From Flavobacteriales bacterium UBA1531 (GTDB lineage: Bacteria > Bacteroidota > Bacteroidia > Flavobacteriales_D > Sanyastnellaceae), in NCBI GenBank assembly GCA_002323795.1, contig DCPZ01000031.1, positions 1 to 13,756 on the forward strand: 13,756 bases of DNA, in the 5' to 3' direction. Of this stretch, positions 1-6,679 are shown piece by piece; the stretch's first letter is position 1; every line of letters starts with the position of its first letter. The translations under genes and the position numbers were made by a program. The notes beneath the pieces are model-generated. The model made no database searches. It was not told the origin of the DNA and worked only from the letters and a program-made list of their open reading frames with translations.

Positions 1-965
1 GAGAGGTAATGCCCTTTGACTTTCCAGACCCAGAAGGGACGTGCGGCGCATGGACCATCACCATGACGTGCGGTTTCGGCGGCCCAGACGGCTGGGAAGG
101 ATCGTCTTTGCACGTGTTTGCTGACGGCATCGAAGTCGCCTCTGAAACCATGCTCAACGTTGGGAGCGAGTCGTTCTCCATTCCGGTGGACATCGGCCAC
201 CGCATCGACGTCTTGTACAACGACGACGGATGGGGCCAATACCATGACTATTACATCACGGACAACAACGGCAACGTGGCGTTCAGCAGCGATGAGTGGG
301 GAGTGCCCGGTGATGACCCCTGCAATGTCTATGGATTGAATCCATGCGAAGAAAGTCCAACCTGCGGCCTCATCGAAGTTACATTCACTGACGGGTCCCT
401 AGATGGTTGGTACGGAGGAAATATGGCGGTCTATTCTGAATCGGGTTTGGAGGCCAATATTTTCTTTAACCCCGATTTCAATGAGGATGGCTTCGCAGAT
501 TATGATGGTTTCCAGAGTCGACCTGTGATGGTAACAGTCGATGAAGGCGAAGTCGACTTTGTTGTGACACCAGCTGTCAGTTTCCCCAACCAAACCGGGT
601 ACATCGTGAAAAATACGAGCGGCGAGATTGTCATTGACGAAACGAGCACCAACGAGGCACCGCCAAGCACGTTCAACCTCGAAATCTGCGAAAGCACGAC
701 CTCTCATATTGGAGGAACGGCAATGGCTTTCAACGCACTCTCCCTCTTTCCCAACCCCGTTGGAACCACAGCGCAGATCAAGGGTCTCGCATTCAATGAA
801 ACATGGGAAGCCATCGTTTACGGTGCAAACGGTAAGGTCGTGCACCAACAAAGAGGCGTTGGGAATGAAGCTGTCAACGTTGGAACTCTGGCGGCCGGTT
901 TGTACAATTTACAACTTCGCGTAACTGGAAAATCTTACGAAGCGATTCGATTTGTCAAGGAATGA
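1..965 (+). CDS. T9SS-secreted protein, 3' part (5' end outside window)
   Basis: The reading frame is already open at the window edge (first full codons at 3 and 6, GAG and GTA), so the ATG at 9 is probably internal and the N-terminus and signal peptide are missing. Two tandem beta-sandwich-like segments can be seen, roughly 39-315 and 361-690. Each has a Gly/Asp/Trp-rich 'DGWEGSSLHV' or 'DGWYGGNMAV' motif, like the DSWGDGWNG repeats common in secreted Bacteroidota proteins. The C-terminus is a T9SS type A sorting domain: FPNP at 747-758, then the usual 'GLYNLQL' strand near the end (codons about 898-918) and a terminal lysine-containing strand 'IRFVKE'. Such proteins cross the outer membrane by T9SS and are anchored or released at the surface. 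The catalytic or binding function of the full protein cannot be told from this fragment. A strong terminator follows at 1032. Confidence 0.85.
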   Translation, partial: EVMPFDFPDPEGTCGAWTITMTCGFGGPDGWEGSSLHVFADGIEVASETMLNVGSESFSIPVDIGHRIDVLYNDDGWGQYHDYYITDNNGNVAFSSDEWGVPGDDPCNVYGLNPCEESPTCGLIEVTFTDGSLDGWYGGNMAVYSESGLEANIFFNPDFNEDGFADYDGFQSRPVMVTVDEGEVDFVVTPAVSFPNQTGYIVKNTSGEIVIDETSTNEAPPSTFNLEICESTTSHIGGTAMAFNALSLFPNPVGTTAQIKGLAFNETWEAIVYGANGKVVHQQRGVGNEAVNVGTLAAGLYNLQLRVTGKSYEAIRFVKE

Positions 966-1031
966 TTGGACAATGGTCTTGGGTTAGGGCCATTGCATAA
1001 CATCTTTCTGCAAGAGGTGAGAAACTCGCCG

Positions 1032-1069
1032 AATGCGCAGCATCTACTCAGAGGTGCTGCGCATTTTTA
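1032..1069 (+). terminator. Rho-independent terminator after first gene
   Basis: A perfect inverted repeat, ATGCGCAGCA (1033-1042) and TGCTGCGCAT (1055-1064), encloses a 12-base loop and gains one more A-T pair outward at 1032/1065. It runs straight into a T tract (1064-1068). It lies about 65 bases after the stop at 963-965 and isolates the first gene from the next one. Confidence 0.85.
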
Positions 1070-1236
1070 TTGCTCAAAAAGTGTGATTGTTGCGAATTCT
1101 CAAATCCGAGGGCATGGATACGGTAACTGACCTCATGATTACTTCAGGCCAAAGCAACCACTGGTGCGCCACATCGGTTCTGTCTTTAGCAAAAAAGAGA
1201 TACCTTACAACTGCAAGAACTCACCAACCATTTCAA

Positions 1237-4200
1237 ATGAAGCACATTATCACGATCCTTCTCCTTTTATCGGCTGCTTTCCAAGGCCGAATCGCTGCGC
1301 AAGTAGCTGTGCCCATTGACAACTACTCTGTCAATTTCTATGGGCAGGTTCAGCTCTCAATTGAAGCTGAATCAGGCAAGTATTACATCTTGGAGGCGGA
1401 GCACAGTTCTTCATTCACTTGGCCCTCTTCCATTGCCATGGGCATGAACGGAACCATGATCATCTCGGAACCAGGCGCAGCCTATCCGGTCGAAAACTAC
1501 ACCATCTGGGAGTACGACGTATCGAACCCCGGAGACATCGACGGAGACGGCATTGATGATGTTACAGAATTTCAAAACATGCCAACTGATGCTCCTCTGA
1601 ATTATGCGGAAGCCATTGGTTTTGTAGATGGAGCAACCTCCGTTCCAGATGCCGAAACATTCATGGATCTAGCCACCGTGAACAATGTCGGCTGGGCACC
1701 TTTTTTGGATGATCAATTGTATGTAAAGTTTGGAATTCTCAACCGAGATTCCCCCGAACCACAGGTCTATTTCATAAATAGCAATACCCACACCGTTCAC
1801 TACGGTTTTTGGGGCGCAATCGATGCCGACGTAACAGGTGACGACTCTTCGGGAGAAATCGTTTTCAATCCCACACAAATCAACCCCAATGGAACAATCG
1901 GAGGGTATTCATTCAATTTCTCGTTTGGAGATGCGTATGATTTCGAAGCCACCCAGCGCACCTATCAACTGCTCATGGCAAACTTGCCATTTCTCCAAAA
2001 CAATATGAATCACTTTGTCGGTGAAAACGATGAAGATGATTACCTCGAAGACTACGCAGACGATTACGAAGGTTCCGGAATCGATGTTGTGCTGGAGTCT
2101 GAGGTGTTCGGAAATGTGGACTACATTCCCCTTCATGCAGCCGAGGGCTATGGCTTCTTTCGGCACATGGATGTGGACGAAACGCCTGGATCCAGGGACA
2201 TTGTGTTGTATGATGCTTTGCCAAACTCGCTACCGCGTGTTGGTGGCATCATGACCTCGGTGATTCAGACTCCGCTTTCGCATGTGAACCTGCGTGCCAT
2301 TCAAGACAACGTCCCCAATGCCTTCATCAATGACCCGCTTGAAATTGATTCAATCGCAAGCCTTCTGGGAAATTACATTTACTACAGAGTCGAAGCGGAA
2401 TCTTATTTCATCCGAGAAGCCAGTTTGGATGAAGTCAACGAATGGTACGAAGCGCTTCGCCCTACTGAGCCTCAAATACCCGTTCGGGACTTGAGCATAA
2501 CCGAAATCATCCCTTTGGACGACATTGCGTTCGATATGTCTGCGGCTTTTGGCGCAAAATGTACCAATGTCGCGACCATGCGTTCGTTTGGTTTTCCTGA
2601 AGGTACCATACCGGACGGATTTGGAATTCCATTTTACTACTACGATGAATTCATGCAGTACAATGACTTCTATGAAGAAGCCGAGGTCATGATCAACAAC
2701 CCATCCTTCATCTATGACATCGACTTCCGTGAAGATCGGCTGGGGGACTTCAGAGACGACATCAAGGATGCTCCGATGCCGCCTTGGATGATGGATGCTC
2801 TGCAAGCCATGCACGACTCCTTCCCTGTTGGAACAGCAGTAAGATGCCGATCGAGTACGAACAACGAAGACTTGCCAGGATTCAGTGGCGCAGGTCTCTA
2901 CACCTCCAAAACCCAACATCTAGACGAAGGTCACATCTCAAAATCCATCAAGCAGGTGTATGCGAGCATGTGGAACTTCCGCGCTTACGAGGAACGAGAT
3001 TTTTACCGTGTAGATCACTTCATGGCGGCCATGGGTGTGTTGTGCCATCCCAATTTTCAGGAAGAGCAATCCAATGGCGTTGGCATCAGCCTCGATCCCA
3101 TTTACAACACAGAAGGAACATTCTATTTGAATACCCAAGTAGGCGAGTCGTTGATCACCAATCCCGACCCCAACGCCGTTCCTGAGGAGATTTTGCTCTA
3201 TGAAGATCCAGACGAAGGCGCAGGTTATGTGGTTTTACGCCTATCCAACTTGGTGGAAGACGGGGACCTGGTCATGGACATCGAATACCTTGACTTGATG
3301 CGCGAATACTTGGGCACCATTCACGATGAATTTGCCATTCTCTATGGCGTGGAGGGCATCGAGGGGTTCGGCATGGACATCGAATACAAAGTCACCGCAC
3401 AAGATCAACTGGTCATTAAGCAAGCGCGTCCTTGGGTCTCATTCTGGGCAGGCATCAAAGCCGATGACGATTTAGCCGTAGAAGAAGTCACCGACCCGGT
3501 AGCGTCTAGTTCTTTGGGGTCAGAAGAGCTGGTCACCTTGCGGGTGGCCAATACGGGATTGAATGACATGAGCGATTTTGACCTGTCTCTGCTTGTGGAC
3601 GGGGAACTGGTGGAAACCATGAACGTAACGGAAGTAATCGCGCCATTCGGTGAAGCTGAATTTCAGTTCACTGCACCGCAAGATTTTTCTACTACAGGCG
3701 ACTACCTCATCACCGGCATTGTATCAGATCCTGACGATGGATACGGCAACAACGACACACTCGATTTTGTCCTGACCCACATCCATGCGCTTGACGCATC
3801 CATTGCCATCGGGCAAATCAATTCGACATGCGACGGCCAAATGGGTGTCAACGTCGTCTTGACCAACAATGGCGAGGAGCCGCTTGAATCGGTGGAAATC
3901 TTGGTCTTGGTCAATGACGAAGTGATGGAGGTTTTAGAAGAAGATGTAGACATTGCTTCTCAAGAACAGGGCACCGTGTCCTTCTTGATCGAAGACGATT
4001 TCTTATCCACGAGCAACAACATTCAACTTGCGATTACAAGCGTAAATGGAGCCATTGATGGAGATGCAAGCAACAATACAGCAGTAGCAAGCGCAGACTT
4101 GGAAGTGGATTTTGAGACGCTCACGCTCTATTTTCTTGCGGATGACTATCCTGGGGAAACTTCATGGAAAATGGTTGATGTGGGATCGGGGCAAATTGTA

Positions 4201-5187
4201 TCCGAAGGAGACCTCGGGGGAGGTACAGACGAATACACAGAAGAAATTTGCGTGAGTTCCAGTACATGCCTCACGCTGTATGTTTTTGATTCCTTTGGCG
4301 ATGGCATGTGCTGCGGATACGGGCAGGGCTATTTCCAAGTATGGAATACTGAAGGTGAACTCATCGTTTCCAATGACGGAGATTTTAATAGCGAAGCGGT
4401 TGAATCGTTTTGTGCCGGCGACAGTGGATGTGAAATCTTGGCCAATATTGATATTGACCATGCCTCGTCCATCTCTGCAGCAGATGCAGTCATCACCATC
4501 AATACGATTTCTGCAACAGACGATTTTGAATACAGCATCGATGGCGGACAGACCTTCGGAACTTCAAATTCATTCAGCGGACTCAGCGCTGGTACCTACG
4601 AGGTCATGGTCCAAAACGAAAGCGGAACATGCACCTTCCTCGAAACGGTTGTGGTCGATGTCTGTGACTTCACAGATTTGGACATCACGGTCACCTATCC
4701 TTATTCGGTTTTGACAACGGACGGTTCCATCGTGATCGAATCTTTATCAGGGGCAGATTCCTACCTGTACAGCATCGACGGAGGTCAAAACTTTTTGACT
4801 TCAGGCACATTTATGGACCTCCCCGTTGGCGAATACAACATTGTGGTGGTGGATGAAAGCAGCGATTGTGTGTTTGAATTCGAACGGTTGTTGGTCCCTA
4901 GTGGGGTTGTTGACGTTGCAGAACAAGCAACCGATGGAACATCCATCAAGGTTTACCCCAACCCCACGAGCAATCAATTCAACATCGAAGTTGAGTCTTC
5001 AGGAAACTGGAAAGAGCCCCTGCAGATTGTCGTTTTGGACCGGTTGGGGCGAGTTCTCGAAACAGGCACCATTGCTCATGGAGGAAACCGCAAAACGATT
5101 TCGCTGACCGGATATGCTCCGGGCACTTACTTCGTCAAGTGCTTTACCCTGACATTTGAAAAGAACTTCAAAGTCATCAAAATCTGA
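1237..5187 (+). CDS. T9SS-secreted protein with His swivel domain plus PPDK_N ATP-grasp domain (water-dikinase-like order)
   Basis: 1316 residues. The ATG at 1237 is chosen because it opens a clean signal peptide (residues 1-22, ending IAAQ); an in-frame TTG at 1087 would bury it. A Ca-binding-like DxDGDGxDD stretch lies at 100-108. A phosphohistidine swivel-like segment follows, with the motif TPLSHVNLRA and candidate phospho-His H349. Next is a PPDK_N/ATP-grasp domain (about 435-735): FGAKCTN (K441), VRCRSSTNNEDL (R536/R538, E544, D545), GAGLY, then MDIEYK (D714, E716) and IKQARPW (Q729, R731). These match the nucleotide and metal positions of the family, so the ATP site looks intact. The rest is two CARDB-like domains (746-848, 849-955), a DSFGDGMCCGYG domain (about 955-1065), two SprB-like repeats with 'YSIDGGQ' (1066-1223), and a T9SS type A tail (YPNP at 1240-1243). 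The PEP/pyruvate TIM barrel of PPDK and PEP synthase is absent. In those enzymes the His domain follows the ATP domain; here it precedes it, as in glucan water dikinases. Substrate unknown. Confidence 0.88.
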   Translation: MKHIITILLLLSAAFQGRIAAQVAVPIDNYSVNFYGQVQLSIEAESGKYYILEAEHSSSFTWPSSIAMGMNGTMIISEPGAAYPVENYTIWEYDVSNPGDIDGDGIDDVTEFQNMPTDAPLNYAEAIGFVDGATSVPDAETFMDLATVNNVGWAPFLDDQLYVKFGILNRDSPEPQVYFINSNTHTVHYGFWGAIDADVTGDDSSGEIVFNPTQINPNGTIGGYSFNFSFGDAYDFEATQRTYQLLMANLPFLQNNMNHFVGENDEDDYLEDYADDYEGSGIDVVLESEVFGNVDYIPLHAAEGYGFFRHMDVDETPGSRDIVLYDALPNSLPRVGGIMTSVIQTPLSHVNLRAIQDNVPNAFINDPLEIDSIASLLGNYIYYRVEAESYFIREASLDEVNEWYEALRPTEPQIPVRDLSITEIIPLDDIAFDMSAAFGAKCTNVATMRSFGFPEGTIPDGFGIPFYYYDEFMQYNDFYEEAEVMINNPSFIYDIDFREDRLGDFRDDIKDAPMPPWMMDALQAMHDSFPVGTAVRCRSSTNNEDLPGFSGAGLYTSKTQHLDEGHISKSIKQVYASMWNFRAYEERDFYRVDHFMAAMGVLCHPNFQEEQSNGVGISLDPIYNTEGTFYLNTQVGESLITNPDPNAVPEEILLYEDPDEGAGYVVLRLSNLVEDGDLVMDIEYLDLMREYLGTIHDEFAILYGVEGIEGFGMDIEYKVTAQDQLVIKQARPWVSFWAGIKADDDLAVEEVTDPVASSSLGSEELVTLRVANTGLNDMSDFDLSLLVDGELVETMNVTEVIAPFGEAEFQFTAPQDFSTTGDYLITGIVSDPDDGYGNNDTLDFVLTHIHALDASIAIGQINSTCDGQMGVNVVLTNNGEEPLESVEILVLVNDEVMEVLEEDVDIASQEQGTVSFLIEDDFLSTSNNIQLAITSVNGAIDGDASNNTAVASADLEVDFETLTLYFLADDYPGETSWKMVDVGSGQIVSEGDLGGGTDEYTEEICVSSSTCLTLYVFDSFGDGMCCGYGQGYFQVWNTEGELIVSNDGDFNSEAVESFCAGDSGCEILANIDIDHASSISAADAVITINTISATDDFEYSIDGGQTFGTSNSFSGLSAGTYEVMVQNESGTCTFLETVVVDVCDFTDLDITVTYPYSVLTTDGSIVIESLSGADSYLYSIDGGQNFLTSGTFMDLPVGEYNIVVVDESSDCVFEFERLLVPSGVVDVAEQATDGTSIKVYPNPTSNQFNIEVESSGNWKEPLQIVVLDRLGRVLETGTIAHGGNRKTISLTGYAPGTYFVKCFTLTFEKNFKVIKI

Positions 5188-5224
5188 GAATACCGAAGGA
5201 GGATAACCTCGAAACTAAATGCCT

Positions 5225-5262
5225 AAAAATCCCCGCATCGGAAACGGTTGCGGGGATTTTTT
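5225..5262. terminator. Bidirectional terminator between convergent genes
   Basis: A 13-bp stem, 5225-5237 (AAAAATCCCCGCA) and 5249-5261 (TGCGGGGATTTTT), has an 11-base loop. It has a T tract on the plus strand (5257-5262) and, because of the A run at 5225-5229, one on the minus strand as well. It ends the ATP-grasp gene (stop at 5187) and, read the other way, the histidine phosphatase gene whose stop is at 5268. Confidence 0.88.
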
Positions 5263-5267
5263 ATGCT

Positions 5268-5816
5268 CTAACGTCCCGAACAATCAAATGAGGTGTGCAA
5301 AAGGTGGAGGCGCCGATCGGCTTTAGACACGACAACCTGGTACACCCGATTGTAAATGGATTCGTCGAAAGACCCCAATTCTTCCCCCACAAGCATTCCC
5401 GCGAGAACAGCCGTTGTATTGCTGTGCCCTACCACCAAGGCATCTTGCCCATTGCGAATCAGTTCTTCCGCGATTTCCCCCAGCGCATCTGGCTCATACG
5501 ACTGAATGCTCAGTCCTTGATCCGTCGCTGTAGGCAAAGCGGTGCTCTGGGTGCGTTTGTAGTCCGTGCTGTATACTGCTTCCAGCGTCACAGATTCGAA
5601 TAGAGCACTGAAGCTCGCTGACCGCTCGACTCCGCATTCTGTGAGCGGTGGGTCATTTGAGTCCGTTTGCTTTTCCGCATGACGCACCAAGTAAATCGTA
5701 AATAAACCATCACTGTCTTGAGCAGTCATGGTGCACGGGAATGCAACCGCCAAGAGCATCAAAGAAGCACAGATTGAAGCGAATCGAGTGGTACGGTAAA
5801 TCAATATTTTTGTCAT
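5268..5816 (-). CDS. Exported histidine phosphatase (SixA / phosphoglycerate mutase-like superfamily)
   Basis: 182 residues. The N-terminus is basic then hydrophobic (about 10-30) and ends TMTAQ, a signal peptide with likely cleavage near residue 33, so the enzyme probably acts in the periplasm or outside. The histidine phosphatase core is clear: LVRHAEK (R45, H46; H46 is the expected phospho-acceptor), YSTDYKRTQ (R88) and VVGHSNT (H131), the usual R-H-R-H catalytic set. The short length fits the SixA-like branch rather than full-size acid phosphatases or phytases. SixA-type enzymes remove phosphate from phosphohistidine, others act on small phosphoesters; the substrate here cannot be read from sequence. 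The gene is convergent with the ATP-grasp gene and shares its terminator. The Cys at 28 is preceded by Pro and is not a convincing lipobox. Confidence 0.87.
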   Translation of the reverse strand: MTKILIYRTTRFASICASLMLLAVAFPCTMTAQDSDGLFTIYLVRHAEKQTDSNDPPLTECGVERSASFSALFESVTLEAVYSTDYKRTQSTALPTATDQGLSIQSYEPDALGEIAEELIRNGQDALVVGHSNTTAVLAGMLVGEELGSFDESIYNRVYQVVVSKADRRLHLLHTSFDCSGR

Positions 5817-6084
5817 GGCTCAGTTTTCGGTTGGGCTCAAGTTAAAGCGATTTATTGATTTGACATCCGAGTCCAATGTCATTCGTTTTGCTGCGCAAAC
5901 ATCAAGCCATAGCATAAATTACTATCCCACTGAAGTCCAAAAAACATAATAATCGATACCCCCTCTTGTCAAAATAAACGCGGCCCTAAAATAATGTCAG
6001 CGGTTCAGAAAAATAGACTTGATTTTTTGGAACGTTTTTTGCAACTAACTGATTATAAACTACTTTCAACAAAAAAATTAACTC
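5817..6084. other. Divergent intergenic region
   Basis: This AT-rich gap lies between two genes read outward, so it must hold both promoters. A short inverted repeat GACAT/ATGTC (5862-5866 and 5876-5880) is visible, too small to assign a role. No open frame with coding character is seen. On the minus strand a partial -7-like GATGTTTG occurs but no good partner at -33 was found. Confidence 0.5.
6035..6067 (+). promoter_or_regulatory. Possible Bacteroidota-type promoter for the 6085 gene
   Basis: TTTTTTG (6035-6041) and TACTTTC (6061-6067) are separated by 19 bases, close to the Bacteroidota layout of a TTTG-type -33 element and a TAnnTTTG -7 element. The -7 candidate deviates at its last two positions, and it lies only about 18 bases before the ATG, so this is a weak call. 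Confidence 0.3.
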
Positions 6085-6555
6085 ATGTTTCAAAACATCC
6101 CCACTCCTCGCTTTTCTTCGATTTTCCTTTCCATCGTGTTACTTGCTCTATCTGATGCGCCAATCTTAGCACAGTGCGAATTCACTTCGTTTACAGTCGT
6201 CGAATCCATTGTACCCGGTGGAGCCGGCCGTTCCCGAATCATATCAGCAACTGAGGAACGAAATCACGAAGATTACGTCTCAATCAGTGGAAAGGATGGA
6301 CGGAATAAATCGAGCCGAAAAGACATTCGAATGGAAACCTTCGAAGAAATTAAGCTGCTAAATTTCTACAGCCTTGCTGGACTGCGTTTCCAAAACATTG
6401 CAGCCAATGACGCCGTGATCAATAGCAAAGTCAATTCAATGATGGCCGATAGATGGGAATTGATCAGCATCAATTCCGGGGTTGAATCTGATGCGGGCGA
6501 TAAAGATGGTAACGGCATCTTTATTACGCGATTTTACTTCAAACGCGAGAAGTAA
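6085..6555 (+). CDS. Small exported protein with DUF4177-like C-terminus
   Basis: 156 residues. The N-terminus (1-30) is a signal peptide with a hydrophobic core ending PILAQ. The mature part starts with a short beta-strand-like CEFTSFTVVES, has a charged middle (Arg/Lys/Glu-rich, about 55-90), and ends with DRWELISINSG, DGNGIFI and TRFYFKREK. The W-E-L strand followed by a turn and a final F-x-F-K-R strand is the pattern of the small DUF4177 fold (normally 'GWELVS...FVFKR'). I infer the relation from this pattern only; no catalytic residues are apparent and the role is unknown. It has its own upstream region and a hairpin after its stop, so it is probably transcribed alone. The DNA around it looks AT-richer than the neighbouring protease gene. 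Confidence 0.75.
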   Translation: MFQNIPTPRFSSIFLSIVLLALSDAPILAQCEFTSFTVVESIVPGGAGRSRIISATEERNHEDYVSISGKDGRNKSSRKDIRMETFEEIKLLNFYSLAGLRFQNIAANDAVINSKVNSMMADRWELISINSGVESDAGDKDGNGIFITRFYFKREK

Positions 6556-6590
6556 TCACTCAAGCGCTTCGACTTATTTGAGTGAAATTT
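6556..6590 (+). terminator. Weak terminator-like hairpin
   Basis: TCACTCAA (6556-6563) pairs perfectly with TTGAGTGA (6578-6585) across a 14-base loop and is followed only by AATTT. It starts directly after the TAA of the preceding gene. The poor T tract makes termination uncertain. Confidence 0.4.
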
Positions 6591-6637
6591 CCACGACTGC
6601 TTATGGTCTAATGGAGATATAGAGATAACCAATGGCT

Positions 6638-6666
6638 CGACAGACTTGAATCCAATAGCTCTGTCG
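6638..6666 (+). repeat. Inverted repeat just upstream of the S8 protease
   Basis: CGACAGA (6638-6644) and TCTGTCG (6660-6666) form perfect 7-base arms around a 15-base spacer and end 13 bases before the ATG at 6680. It could be an operator or a 5' UTR hairpin covering the start. No T tract follows, so it is not a terminator. Confidence 0.45.
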
Positions 6667-6679
6667 CTACATTCGCTCT

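Noticed and set aside
1087..1236. N-terminal extension of the ATP-grasp gene from a TTG at 1087
   Set aside because: The added 50 residues look non-coding and would place the clear signal peptide beginning at ATG 1237 internally.
2350..2919. Minus-strand open frame of 189 codons
   Set aside because: It lies opposite the conserved ATP-grasp domain, which explains the sequence; its product has no recognisable features.
5295..5603. Plus-strand open frame opposite the histidine phosphatase
   Set aside because: The minus strand holds all phosphatase motifs and a signal peptide; the plus-strand product is unremarkable.
5730..5740. Lipobox at the Cys of the phosphatase signal peptide
   Set aside because: The residue before Cys is Pro and the stretch AFPC does not fit the lipobox; cleavage after TAQ is more likely.
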